Made by a program: the position numbers and the translations under genes. This document shows, piece by piece, positions 23,635 to 32,877 of a stretch of DNA of 64,000 nt. The stretch comes from an uncultured Fodinibius sp. (GTDB lineage Bacteria; Bacteroidota; Rhodothermia; Balneolales; Balneolaceae), in assembly GCA_913056235.1 (NCBI GenBank), contig CAJXMW010000001.1:868001-932000 (forward strand), in the 5' to 3' direction. The notes under the pieces are model-generated. The model was not told the DNA's origin. It searched no databases and was given only the letters and a program-made list of their open reading frames with translations. Position 1 is the stretch's first letter. Every line of letters starts with the position of its first letter.

Positions 23635-25326
23635 ATGGCCCCATTCATTGCCGCCGTATCAGGTGCAGTAGCTATTTTTTTGTACTGGATGTATTCGCGA
23701 TATCGCCAGAAAAAACAGATCCGACAACAACTAGCGGAATCGTGGGGTAAAAAGAAAGCAATAGATCACAACTGGGCACAAATTCGTTTTTATCACGACC
23801 TGGTTGTTAACGAGCAAAGTGGGGTAGTCATTGATGATGATACCTGGGATGACCTCAATTTTGACAAGCTATTCAAGCTTATCGATCGGACGGAGAGTAA
23901 TATTGGCCAGCAGGTGTTGTTTGATATGCTTCGCCGTCCCGTCCAAGATGCTCAAACTTTGGAAGCGCGTGAACGGTGGATCGATATTTTTGGCGATGAG
24001 CCAGATTTGCGTCTCGATTTGCAGGTGGAGTTACGTAAGCTCACCGGTTTTCGCATCTGGCGGTTGTCCAATCTTATTTTCGAAGCCTTACCACAAATAC
24101 CACGCTGGTTTTACGGCTTTTTGGTGATCCCGGTGTTGGCCGTAGTGTCGATAGTCCTGGGATTTTTGAATCCGGTATTCTTTGTGGGATTGGCCATACT
24201 GCCGGTGGTGAATCTGGCGATTCAGTATGTGGTTGGGAATCGTCTGGCCCGGTATACCGCGGCATTGAGTGCCTTACAACCTTTTTTGTCTGCTGCCGAG
24301 CGTATAGCTCAGATCGATGAGGAGCATGGTTCGCCGCTGGAAGACTTCGGTCAACAATTGCGAAGCTATGCCAAGCAGTTGCAAACGCTGAAAAAAAGAG
24401 TCAGTAAGTTTTTGTACGAAGGGAGTCCCGACAATATGGGCACGCTTCTTTGGGACTATTTAAACATCCTGTTTCTGCTGAAAATAAACATGTTTACGTT
24501 ATCCGTAAGGGCGCTTAGCCAGCACAAGAAAATTTTACAGCAGCTCTATTATAAGATAGGTTATCTTGATGCGATGATTTCTGCCGCATCTTTCAAGGTA
24601 GATCTGGATCAATATTGTAAACCAACCTTTCAATCGGAAGGTAGGCTAAACTATCAAGATGTGTATCATCCTCTGTTGGATAAGCCGGTTCCCAATTCGA
24701 TTACGGTGGGGCGCCAGGGCATTTTGGTTACAGGTTCAAATATGTCTGGCAAGACCACTTTTTTGAAGACTATTGGGGTGAACCAGATTCTGGCACAAAC
24801 GTTCAATTTTTGCTGTGCCGCGCAGGCGGATATTAGTTTCTGCAATGTGATTTCTTCTATGCGTCGGAATGATGATCTCACCGAGGGTAAAAGTTTTTAT
24901 CTGGGCGAAGTAGAACGGGTGAAGAAGCTGGTCGATCAGGCCGCGCAAAAAGACGGCAGTAATTTGTACCTGCTGGATGAAATATTCCGGGGTACCAATA
25001 CGATCGAACGGATATCCGCTTCGCTGGAGGTACTAAAGTGGTTGAACAGTTCTTCGGATTTTGTACTTGCCTCGACACATGATTTAGAGTTGGTAGATCT
25101 GCTGGACGAGGAGTATGAGTTTTATCACTTTGCTGAGGAAGTACATGACCAAACGCTAACTTTTGACTATAAGATCAAGCTGGGATATTCCTCCACTAAG
25201 AATGCGATTAAGTTGTTGGGGATTTGTAATTATCCGGAAGAAATTGTTAGTGGTGCGATGGAGGTATCAAAATTGCTTGAACAACAGGGTGTTATCAATT
25301 ACAGCAACCCATCTGATAGCAAGTGA
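23635..25326 (+). CDS. membrane-anchored MutS-family ATPase
   Basis: A 563-residue protein with the MutS core and ATPase domains but no mismatch-recognition domain. An N-terminal transmembrane segment (residues about 3-20, FIAAVSGAVAIFLYWMY) and a central hydrophobic pair (about 160-200, WFYGFLVIPVLAVVSIVLG onward) suggest membrane anchoring. The ATPase has Walker A GSNMSGKTTFLKT, the conserved RRNDDLTEGKSFYLGEV and Walker B LYLLDEIFRGTNTIER, then the ASTHD switch. I start at ATG 23635 (a TTG just precedes it). Such MutS-like proteins are common in Bacteroidota and their role is unknown; DNA repair should not be assumed. It stands alone. Confidence 0.88.
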   Translation: MAPFIAAVSGAVAIFLYWMYSRYRQKKQIRQQLAESWGKKKAIDHNWAQIRFYHDLVVNEQSGVVIDDDTWDDLNFDKLFKLIDRTESNIGQQVLFDMLRRPVQDAQTLEARERWIDIFGDEPDLRLDLQVELRKLTGFRIWRLSNLIFEALPQIPRWFYGFLVIPVLAVVSIVLGFLNPVFFVGLAILPVVNLAIQYVVGNRLARYTAALSALQPFLSAAERIAQIDEEHGSPLEDFGQQLRSYAKQLQTLKKRVSKFLYEGSPDNMGTLLWDYLNILFLLKINMFTLSVRALSQHKKILQQLYYKIGYLDAMISAASFKVDLDQYCKPTFQSEGRLNYQDVYHPLLDKPVPNSITVGRQGILVTGSNMSGKTTFLKTIGVNQILAQTFNFCCAAQADISFCNVISSMRRNDDLTEGKSFYLGEVERVKKLVDQAAQKDGSNLYLLDEIFRGTNTIERISASLEVLKWLNSSSDFVLASTHDLELVDLLDEEYEFYHFAEEVHDQTLTFDYKIKLGYSSTKNAIKLLGICNYPEEIVSGAMEVSKLLEQQGVINYSNPSDSK

Positions 25327-25684
25327 GCTGGTTGGCGGTGTAATGTTTGATAATATTATGGTTCGTGATGAGAGGCGAAGTTTATTTTTGGTTATCACTG
25401 ATCCTCGCAACTAGTTGCTTTAATGTGTTGGTTTTTATTACAAGAAACGTTAAGATATCCCCACGTATTTCAATGTTAAAGTATTAAAGGTTTTATAAAG
25501 TTAGTCATCAAGATATGTTCCAAAAAAGCAGAAGTAGCGAGGGGGTTTGTAATCAAAAAAAGACATATGATGAGAGTTATAATGTTGAAGTATTTATTTG
25601 ATGTACAATCATTTATAGTATAGGTTTATAAATTAACTCAAGAGATATCGTTGGCTATTGGATTAACAACAAACTATAGAACGC
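25327..25684. other. intergenic region before the histidine kinase
   Basis: About 360 bp, AT-rich toward its end, with no supported gene or strong hairpin. Confidence 0.4.
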
Positions 25685-27424
25685 ATGGGCTCTCAGGAAG
25701 TGCAGAATCTTTCCTACATGATGAAGTGTAGGATTAATTTGGATGGGTATTGGGAGGAAGTACCGGGTTCTTTTATCGAGATGCTGGGTTATTCGGAAGA
25801 AGAGTTAAAGGAATTGACGCTTGCCGATGTGCTCCATCCTGATAATCGCCAGAAGGGAGCTGGTTTCGTCCGTGGAGTATGTGAACAGGATCATCGCGAG
25901 TTCGAAATGGAAGGCAAGTATCAGACAAAGTCCGGGGATGTGGTGTGGGCCTATACCAGCGCAATGATGATTAAAAACAGCGACGGTGACCCGCAGTTTA
26001 TTCTCTGCCATATCCATAATATGACCAAGCACAAAAAAGCACAGCAGCAACTAAGGGAAAGTGAGCAGCGGTTCCGCTCGCTTTTCAAACATAATCCCCT
26101 CCCGGTGTATTACTTTGATTTGGAAGGCAACTTTGAAGGGGTCAACGAGAAGCTTGTCGAGTTTACCGGGTACAACCGCAACGAGCTGAGAGAAATGGGT
26201 TTTGAGGCGTTCATCGTGGATAAAGATCTGGAACGGACCAAACGATATTTTCAAAAAGCAGCGGATGGCATTCCCGGGGAATACGAAATTCAGGTGGAAG
26301 TAAAAAGTGGGGCTGTCAGGGATATCAAAGTGACAAAATTTCCCATGTACCAGGGAGATGAAGTCGTTGGTGTTTTTGGGATACTGCAGGATTTAACTGA
26401 GCAGAAAAAGGCGCGGCGCCTTCTTAAAGAAAGTGAAGAGCGCTGGCAACAACTGGTCAAGCAAAATCCACAGCCCATCCAAATCACCCAGGATGCCAAT
26501 ATCATATTTATCAACAAAGCGGGGGCCGAACTTTATGGGGCCGATTCAACAGAGGAAGTGATCGGGAAATCGGTATATGATTTTAGTGATCCGGAGAAGG
26601 TTGAACAGATTGAAGAACGAAAGAACCGGCTGGAGCAGGGTAAACCCGTTGATGAGGTTCTAGAGCATAAAATAAATTGTCTGGATGGTTCGGAACGGTA
26701 CGTCGAAGTCTATTCCATACCCACGACATATCAGGATAAAGTTACCATACAGTCGGTATTTTATGATGTGACCGAGCGTAAGAAGAAAGAGCGCCGGATG
26801 TTACAGTCGCTCGACGAAAAAGAGACGCTACTGAAAGAAATACATCACCGGGTAAAAAATAATTTGGCCGTAATATCAGGACTTCTGGAGTTGCAGGTGC
26901 TGAATAGCGAAGATCAATCTACGATTAACATATTGCGCGACAGCCAGCAGCGTATTAAATCGATGGCAATGATTCACGAAAAACTATACGAGACGGAAGC
27001 ATTGGCCGATATCAGCTTTGATCGATACTTGCGGGAGCTTGTCGACTCTATCCAGCAAACCTATTCCTCCGAGGAGTTTGAGGTTGACATTACCTACAAT
27101 CTGGATTCGGTTTCGCTTGATTTGGAACAGGCGATTCCGTGTTCATTGATTGTCAACGAAGTAATTGTGAACTGTTACAAGCATGCGTTTGCTGAAACCA
27201 AAAACGGTGCAATCTCACTTACCTCAAGGTACGATGTGCCGGTTCTTGAGATCACTATTGAAGATAATGGTTGTGGTCTACCCATAGATTTTGATATCAG
27301 TGATCAAAATACATTGGGGATGAATCTCGTGCAGACACTTGCCGCACAACTTGACGGCAACGTGCAGTTTGAATCAGAAGGAGACACTGGCACTACGTTC
27401 AAGCTTGAGTTCAAGACTACCTGA
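25685..27424 (+). CDS. PAS-domain sensor histidine kinase (HisKA_2 type), orphan
   Basis: A 579-residue soluble kinase with no transmembrane segment. Three PAS domains occupy residues about 5-120, 125-245 and 255-370, each ending in the PAC-like linker (HNMTKHKKAQ, QDLTEQKKARR, YDVTERKKKER). The HisKA_2 dimerisation helix carries the phospho-acceptor in EIHHRVKNNL (His387 or His388). The HATPase part has the N box NEVIVNCYKHAF and G1 DNGCGLP. It is likely a cytoplasmic small-molecule, redox or light sensor. No response regulator gene adjoins it, so its partner is elsewhere. It converges on tyrA with a 12-bp gap. Confidence 0.9.
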   Translation: MGSQEVQNLSYMMKCRINLDGYWEEVPGSFIEMLGYSEEELKELTLADVLHPDNRQKGAGFVRGVCEQDHREFEMEGKYQTKSGDVVWAYTSAMMIKNSDGDPQFILCHIHNMTKHKKAQQQLRESEQRFRSLFKHNPLPVYYFDLEGNFEGVNEKLVEFTGYNRNELREMGFEAFIVDKDLERTKRYFQKAADGIPGEYEIQVEVKSGAVRDIKVTKFPMYQGDEVVGVFGILQDLTEQKKARRLLKESEERWQQLVKQNPQPIQITQDANIIFINKAGAELYGADSTEEVIGKSVYDFSDPEKVEQIEERKNRLEQGKPVDEVLEHKINCLDGSERYVEVYSIPTTYQDKVTIQSVFYDVTERKKKERRMLQSLDEKETLLKEIHHRVKNNLAVISGLLELQVLNSEDQSTINILRDSQQRIKSMAMIHEKLYETEALADISFDRYLRELVDSIQQTYSSEEFEVDITYNLDSVSLDLEQAIPCSLIVNEVIVNCYKHAFAETKNGAISLTSRYDVPVLEITIEDNGCGLPIDFDISDQNTLGMNLVQTLAAQLDGNVQFESEGDTGTTFKLEFKTT

Positions 27425-27436
27425 ACGTTTTGATTG

Positions 27437-28570
27437 TCAGGCAAATCGATCCGCCAGCCGGTTGATCAGGTAGCCGCTTTCTTCCAGTGCTTGGGAGGCA
27501 AACTTTCCGAAGAAATCGGTCACAGACTCAAATTCTTTGATAAACCCATCTTTATCATCTTCTTTGACCATTTTTGCCAGTCGTTCGTTATGCTCAATAA
27601 AGTTAAGCAGCAGCTCGCGACGTTCTTCATTGGCAAAAACGATATCCGCATAGAGTTCGGCGCTCTGGGCAAAAATACGTCCTGTCATCATCAGCTCGGC
27701 GCGATAAATCGGAGAGGAGTAATCGAGGATATCCTGCGGTTTCAGGTCGTAAGTTTTCATGAACGAGCCGTGCAGCAGCGCTACAAAGTGACGCAGTCCC
27801 TGTACCATATGCATTACGTGATCGTGTTTCTCAGCGTCGGCTTCAACTACGCGCATGCCCCACAGTTTTGACTGTTCGATCACCCATTGTGAAGCCTCAT
27901 CATCCCGCACGGGGCAAACCACCATAAGTTGTTTGGAGAGGTTGTCAACATCGGGACCGTGCATGGGGTGTAGTCCCAATACCGGTCCGTCATGGGCACG
28001 TTTCATGGCCGCAATGGGATCGGTTTTGTTGCTGGTGAAATCAGCAAGAATGGTATCTTTCGTAAGCTTTGGTGCCAGGCGCTCGATTACATCCACTGTT
28101 TTGTTGATGGGAACACTTACAATGGCAAGGTCGAGTGTGGGAGCGATTTCCTCGAGCTCATGCCAGTTGTGTTTGTCAATTTTATGAACCTTGTGGCCCG
28201 TCTGCTCGGCGATGCGCGAATAGAGGCTCCCCATGCCACCTTTGGCACCGACAATCAGAATATGCTTTGGTTCTTCAGTGACGCGTGGGAACTGCTTGGA
28301 AGACTGGCTGTCGCGGGAGGAGGCCATGATCATGCGCAGGAAGTCCTCGGCCCAGTCGGGATCGAGGTCCTTATTGGCAGCCATCTGTCGAAATTTCTCC
28401 GTTTTCTCGTCTTCACGTTTGGGAGCAAATATGGGCAGACGGTTTTCGATTTTCTTGTCTATCACTTCGTGTACAATCTCACGGCGCTCTGCCAGCAGAT
28501 CGAGGAGCTTCTCGTCAATTTCGTCAATGCGATTGCGCTGTGGATTGAGCTTCTTTTCTTTTGGAGTCAT
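27437..28570 (-). CDS. tyrA: bifunctional chorismate mutase / prephenate dehydrogenase (T-protein)
   Basis: Two-step tyrosine-pathway enzyme: chorismate to prephenate, then NAD-dependent oxidation to 4-hydroxyphenylpyruvate. Residues about 10-95 are an AroQ chorismate mutase (RIDEIDEKLLDLLAERREIV, LPIFAPKRE). Residues about 100-370 are the dehydrogenase: ILIVGAKGGMGSLYSRIAEQ (Rossmann), LGLHPMHGPD (catalytic His region), QGLRHFVALLHG and SSPIYRAELMMTGRIFAQS. The order and wording follow the E. coli T-protein rather than the free-standing prephenate dehydrogenases usual in Bacteroidota. It is a single gene. Feedback sensitivity cannot be judged. Confidence 0.95.
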   Translation of the reverse strand: MTPKEKKLNPQRNRIDEIDEKLLDLLAERREIVHEVIDKKIENRLPIFAPKREDEKTEKFRQMAANKDLDPDWAEDFLRMIMASSRDSQSSKQFPRVTEEPKHILIVGAKGGMGSLYSRIAEQTGHKVHKIDKHNWHELEEIAPTLDLAIVSVPINKTVDVIERLAPKLTKDTILADFTSNKTDPIAAMKRAHDGPVLGLHPMHGPDVDNLSKQLMVVCPVRDDEASQWVIEQSKLWGMRVVEADAEKHDHVMHMVQGLRHFVALLHGSFMKTYDLKPQDILDYSSPIYRAELMMTGRIFAQSAELYADIVFANEERRELLLNFIEHNERLAKMVKEDDKDGFIKEFESVTDFFGKFASQALEESGYLINRLADRFA

Positions 28571-28798
28571 GGAACTGCTTTTCAGCTGATAGAACTAATT
28601 TGGAAAGAGTTGCTTAAAGTAAAGCTTTGCTGTCAATTGGCCTAAAAATATGTGATTTTTATAGAATGATTCAGCGCTATTTTCGTTTTATTACAATGTG
28701 AAATTAAATCAACAAACCCTCGGGGTTTAGTTTCAAATTGAGTGCTGTCTATAACGGTGAATTCAAACCCCGATGGTTTAAAGAAAGCTACATCTTAC

Positions 28799-30850
28799 AT
28801 GTCCAAATTTGATTTACAATCGCCTTGGCCACCCGCCGGTGATCAACCCGAAGCCATCGAAGAGCTGGTGCAGGGCATCGAAAACGGCGACAAATATCAG
28901 ACGTTGTTGGGTATCACGGGATCAGGAAAAACCCGGACAGTATCCGGCGTCATTGAAGAAGTGCAAAAACCAACGCTGGTGATGAGTCACAATAAGACAC
29001 TGGCGGCCCAGCTTTATCGCGAGCTAAGCGATTTTTTTCCTGATAACAAGGTGGAGTTCTTCATCTCGTATTACGATTACTATCAGCCGGAAGCCTATAT
29101 CTCATCGCAGGACAAGTATATCGAGAAGGATTTGTCGATCAATGATGAGATTCAACGTTTGCGGCTGCGGGCTACGAGTTCACTGCTTTCGGGCCGACGT
29201 GATGTGATTATCGTTTCCTCAGTGAGCTGTATATATGGTATTGGGTCGCCATCCGAGTACGAAAAGCTTATTATCAACCTGGAGCAGGGTAAAGAGATCC
29301 CCAGAAACAAGTTGTTGTACGATCTGGTGGATCTGCACTATACGCGCAACGACCGGGAGTTTAGCCGTGGTACGTTTCGGGTGCGCGGCGATGTGGTGGA
29401 TCTATATCCCGCTTATGCCGAGGATGGACTTCGTATCCATTTCTGGGGCGATGAGATTGAAAAAATGGAGATTGTGGATACCGATTCCGGCAATGTGCTG
29501 GAGACAGTTGAGGAATTTCGTATTTATCCTGCTTCGCACTATGTAACTTCTGAAGATCGCTTGAACAAGGCCATTGACCAAATTCGTGATGAGCTCGATT
29601 GGCGTATTGGAACGCTCAACGATGAGGGTAAGTACTTGGAAGCTAAGCGTCTGGAGCAGCGTACGCTCTTTGATATTGAGATGATGCAGGAAATCGGCTA
29701 CTGCTCAGGCATTGAAAACTACTCACGATACCTGAGTAACCGTAAGCCGGGCGAACGGCCATACTGCCTGTTCGACTACTTCCCTGATGACTTCATGCTC
29801 GTAGTGGACGAAAGCCACCAGACGATTCCCCAAATTTCGGCGATGTACGGCGGTGACCGATCCCGAAAAATAGAACTTGTTGAAAATGGGTTCCGCCTGC
29901 CGTCAGCCATGGATAACCGTCCGCTGACCTTTGAAGAGTGGGAGAGTCTGGTCAACCAAGCTATTTTTGTGAGTGCCACGCCCAGCGATTATGAGCTCGA
30001 AAAAAGCGGTGGCGTAGTGGTCGAGCAGATTGTGCGTCCTACCGGACTGATGGAGCCCGAAATCGAAGTACGTCCCGTTGAGAACCAGATTGATGACCTG
30101 CTGGATGAGATTAAGAAGCGGGTTGAAAAAGGCGACCGCGTGCTCTGTATTACGCTTACCAAACGGCTGAGTGAAGAGCTAAGCGAATATCTGAAAAGCG
30201 TGGGTATTTCCGCCGCTTATATGCATAGCGAGCTCAACGCCATGGAGCGCGTGGAAGTGCTCTTTAAATTCCGCCGCGGCGACTTTGATGTGCTGGTAGG
30301 CATTAACTTGCTGCGTGAGGGTATCGACATTCCCGAGCTCAGTCTCGTGGCAATTCTTGATGCCGACAAAGAAGGATTTCTGCGATCCGAGACCTCGCTC
30401 TTCCAGATCATTGGCCGCGCCGCTCGTAACGTAGATGGAAAGGCCATAATGTACGCTGACAAGATTACCGACAGTATGCAGACCGTGATTGACGAGACTG
30501 AACGGCGGCGCAAGATCCAGAAAGAGTTTAACGAAGAGCACGGCATAACGCCCGAGACCATCCAGAAGGAGCTCAAGCCACTGGTGGATCCGGCGCTGAT
30601 CTCCAACCAGGATTTCGATCTTGATGAGAAGGACGGCGAAGAGGAGGATGCGCTCGAAGTGGTTAAGGTGGCCGACGAGGGCATCAAGTACAAGGCCAAT
30701 CCCGCCATGAATGAGGTCACCTTTGATAACAAGGAAGAGTTTATGGAGTATCTGCAAGAATCCATGTATAATGCCGCGCAGAACATGGAGTTTGAGGAGG
30801 CAGCGCGCATCCGTGACCAAATCGACCGACTCCAAGACGAATTAGATTGA
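28799..30850 (+). CDS. uvrB: excinuclease ABC subunit UvrB
   Basis: Damage-verification helicase of nucleotide excision repair; it works with UvrA and UvrC. I use ATG 28799 (MSKFDLQSPWPPAGDQPEAI), giving 683 residues, the family length; a GTG at 28742 would add 19 non-conserved residues. Visible motifs: Walker A GITGSGKT, the beta-hairpin block YYDYYQPEAYISSQDKYIEK, DESH with QTIPQISAMYGGDRSRK, helicase motifs VGINLLREGIDIPE and IGRAARN, and the C-terminal UVR helix pair (NAAQNMEFEEAARIRDQI) that contacts UvrC. It is followed by an inverted repeat and a methyltransferase gene. Confidence 0.98.
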   Translation: MSKFDLQSPWPPAGDQPEAIEELVQGIENGDKYQTLLGITGSGKTRTVSGVIEEVQKPTLVMSHNKTLAAQLYRELSDFFPDNKVEFFISYYDYYQPEAYISSQDKYIEKDLSINDEIQRLRLRATSSLLSGRRDVIIVSSVSCIYGIGSPSEYEKLIINLEQGKEIPRNKLLYDLVDLHYTRNDREFSRGTFRVRGDVVDLYPAYAEDGLRIHFWGDEIEKMEIVDTDSGNVLETVEEFRIYPASHYVTSEDRLNKAIDQIRDELDWRIGTLNDEGKYLEAKRLEQRTLFDIEMMQEIGYCSGIENYSRYLSNRKPGERPYCLFDYFPDDFMLVVDESHQTIPQISAMYGGDRSRKIELVENGFRLPSAMDNRPLTFEEWESLVNQAIFVSATPSDYELEKSGGVVVEQIVRPTGLMEPEIEVRPVENQIDDLLDEIKKRVEKGDRVLCITLTKRLSEELSEYLKSVGISAAYMHSELNAMERVEVLFKFRRGDFDVLVGINLLREGIDIPELSLVAILDADKEGFLRSETSLFQIIGRAARNVDGKAIMYADKITDSMQTVIDETERRRKIQKEFNEEHGITPETIQKELKPLVDPALISNQDFDLDEKDGEEEDALEVVKVADEGIKYKANPAMNEVTFDNKEEFMEYLQESMYNAAQNMEFEEAARIRDQIDRLQDELD

Positions 30851-30862
30851 GTTTAGTTAATA

Positions 30863-30913
30863 GTTATTTGTTAATGGTCATTTGGTTAGATGTTTTATCT
30901 ATTAACAAATAAC
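30863..30913. repeat. inverted repeat after uvrB
   Basis: GTTATTTGTTAAT (30863-30875) and ATTAACAAATAAC (30901-30913) are 13-bp perfect inverted arms, followed by further ATAACAAATAAC units up to the next gene. Such TTATTTGTTA palindromes recur between genes in many Bacteroidota-type genomes. A terminator or transcript-stability role is possible. Confidence 0.65.
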
Positions 30914-30932
30914 AGATAACAAATAACAAAGA

Positions 30933-31490
30933 ATGAGTACATTCGCATATCTTAAGAGCTTTTTCAAGGATAAAGATGTTGCCTCGGTGACGCCGACCTC
31001 GCGTTTTTGCGTGCGTCACGTCTGCCAGCCCATCGATTTCAGCAAAGATATAACGGTGGTAGAGTATGGGGCGGGATCCGGTGTGTTTTCGCGCTTTTTG
31101 CTCGAGAATATGACTGTCGACTCAAAGCTTGCGCTGTTTGAAACCAACGACATACTTTTTGAAAAGTTACAGCTTATCGATGATCCCCGAGTCTCGTTCC
31201 ACCAGGATAGCGTAGAGTATGTCAGCTCAGTACTGCCCGAAAATTATATTGGAAATACGGATTTTATTATCTCCGGTATACCCTTTTCTTTTTTGGATGG
31301 AGAAGCGAAATCGTCGGTACTTGATCAAAGTTACAAGCTGTTGCGCGTCGGCGGAGAGTTCTTGGCCTACCAAACATCAGGACACCTTGAAGAACCATTG
31401 CAAGAGACTTTCGGTAACGTCAAAACTGACTGGGAGTGGCGAAATATTCCCCCGATGACAGTCTATGAGGCAGAGAAGAGAATGACATAG
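30933..31490 (+). CDS. class I SAM-dependent methyltransferase, phospholipid N-methyltransferase-like
   Basis: A 185-residue Rossmann methyltransferase. The SAM-binding loop VVEYGAGSGVFSRFLLEN is followed by an acidic end-of-strand residue (LALFETND), and by the motif IISGIPFSFL where amino-methyltransferases have (N/S)xP(F/Y). The N-terminal ASVTPTSRFCVRHVC block and overall length resemble PmtA-like phospholipid or small rRNA-adenine-type methyltransferases. Product could be methylated phosphatidylethanolamine, but this is inference. It stands alone after uvrB. Confidence 0.75.
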   Translation: MSTFAYLKSFFKDKDVASVTPTSRFCVRHVCQPIDFSKDITVVEYGAGSGVFSRFLLENMTVDSKLALFETNDILFEKLQLIDDPRVSFHQDSVEYVSSVLPENYIGNTDFIISGIPFSFLDGEAKSSVLDQSYKLLRVGGEFLAYQTSGHLEEPLQETFGNVKTDWEWRNIPPMTVYEAEKRMT

Positions 31491-31879
31491 AGTCATTTAG
31501 AAATTGTCCTACAAAAGCAAGCCCTCTGTTGTATCAAGTATCTTAGCTTGATACCATAGCTATATCTTCTGATAGGCAAAGATGTTTATCAGAGCCAGTA
31601 AAATGATCAATATCATCTTAAGCTCAGGTATTTATGGCAAGCTGGTTTTCGCATCCCTGTTGCAGGGTGGCCTATTGTGGCAGAGGGGACAATCTATATA
31701 TAACAAAAGATAGTGTACTCTTATTCCACTGGCTTAAATATTTGCCTGAAAGTATTTCTAATTTTTGAATATCCCTCCGGTAAAAATGAGCAAATCTGTT
31801 TTTTGTGGAAGAACCCATCTCAGGTTAACCTGCTGGTCTGGAGGAAGATTCATTCAGCTATTCGTAATAGCAGTTTTTG
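31491..31879. other. intergenic region without a supported gene
   Basis: About 390 bp between the methyltransferase and the convergent fasciclin gene, with no coding frame of note and no strong terminator-like hairpin seen. Confidence 0.4.
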
Positions 31880-32458
31880 TTAATTGGCGGCTACCAAGAA
31901 AACCTTGTCGACTACGTGAACTTGACCGTTTGTAGCATCAACAGAACCTAAAATTTTGGCTCCGTTAACATATATGTCACCGTCTTTCTTTTCGGATTGC
32001 ACATATTGTCCGGTGGCCAAATATACATTCATGCCTTTTGCCAATTGATCTTGATCCAGTGAAGCAGGAGAAGCATGGGAAGTTAAAATTTTGGCTAACT
32101 TCGATTTATTTTCAGGCTTCATCAAATCATCGAGCGTACCTTCAGGCAATGCTTTGAAAGCTTCATCTGTTGGAGCAAATACTGTTAACGGTCCCGGATT
32201 AACCAGTACATTTTGGATGCCTGCTGCTTCTATTGCTTTGGCAAGAATAGTGTGGTCAGGGGATTCTTTAGCAATTTTCAGGATGTGTGCTTTAGACACA
32301 TCATCTTTTACACCAGCCTGTCCTGTTGTAGATGCAGAAGTAGTCTTATTTTCTGTTGTCGTACTATTGGATTTTTCGTTCGTATTTCCACACGAAATTA
32401 GTGCTGTAGAAATTATTGTCACTAACGCTATCAAGGCTATTTTTTTCATGAAGCTCAT
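31880..32458 (-). CDS. fasciclin (FAS1) domain lipoprotein
   Basis: A 192-residue lipoprotein (lipobox ALISC, Cys23 from the first Met; a second ATG at 32449 would give the same signal). A Ser/Thr/Asn-rich linker (residues about 26-50) precedes one complete FAS1 domain: HTILAKAIEAAGIQNVL, PGPLTVFAPTDEAFKALPEG, ILTSHASPASLDQ and VDATNGQVHVVDKVFL. FAS1 proteins mediate adhesion or act as secreted stabilising modules. It is a single gene; the partner is unknown. Confidence 0.92.
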   Translation of the reverse strand: MSFMKKIALIALVTIISTALISCGNTNEKSNSTTTENKTTSASTTGQAGVKDDVSKAHILKIAKESPDHTILAKAIEAAGIQNVLVNPGPLTVFAPTDEAFKALPEGTLDDLMKPENKSKLAKILTSHASPASLDQDQLAKGMNVYLATGQYVQSEKKDGDIYVNGAKILGSVDATNGQVHVVDKVFLVAAN

Positions 32459-32717
32459 AACTGTAATGGGTTAATATTTGATGTATCATATATTGAGAAT
32501 AAAAGATCTTTATATCTTAATTTAGGAAAAACCTACTAGTCTTGAAAATAAATCTGTTTATAATTCTCTGGTGTTTCTCTACTTTATTTATTCTATCTAA
32601 CGTATCAACAAAAGATAGAACGGATAGAGTTATTTTATACCATTATGAGGCTGGTAGGCAGTAAGATGAGTAAACAGAACGTTCTTTGGTCATCTTTTTT
32701 AAATTTGTTACCACTCA

Positions 32718-32824
32718 GAGCATCATAACGAGATGAAGAACTACTAACCGTAAGCGATTTGTTAATCGCTCTGTAAAACAAAGATTTCTCGCTTTGCCCG
32801 AACTGACGAGTAGTTTTTAATTGG
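32718..32824 (+). repeat. dispersed repeat copy A
   Basis: About 107 bp that recurs as copy B at 34734-34841 in the same orientation. Long shared blocks include AACGAGATGAAGAACT, CGATTTGTTAAT, GCTCTGTAAAACAAAGATTT and TTTTAATTGG. It contains the hairpin AGCGATT-TGTT-AATCGCT. It is non-coding and lies just downstream of the 32878 gene. Confidence 0.85.
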
Positions 32825-32836
32825 TTTAGCAGCGGC

Positions 32837-32865
32837 TGTCATCTCGAACGCAGTAAGAGATTTTT
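32837..32865 (+). repeat. short dispersed-repeat-like element
   Basis: TGTCATCTCGAACGCAGTAA and the following GAGATTTTT resemble the GTCAT(T/C)NCGA...GNGA(G/A)AT class of intergenic repeats widespread in Bacteroidota genomes. It adjoins copy A. Confidence 0.55.
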
Positions 32866-32877
32866 GCTAGAGATAGG

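Noticed and set aside
27992-28645. 217-codon plus-strand open frame
   Set aside because: It runs antisense to tyrA, whose family blocks are complete; the frame has no recognisable protein and is a codon-bias shadow.
30179-30835. 218-codon minus-strand open frame
   Set aside because: Antisense to the C-terminal part of uvrB, which is full length.
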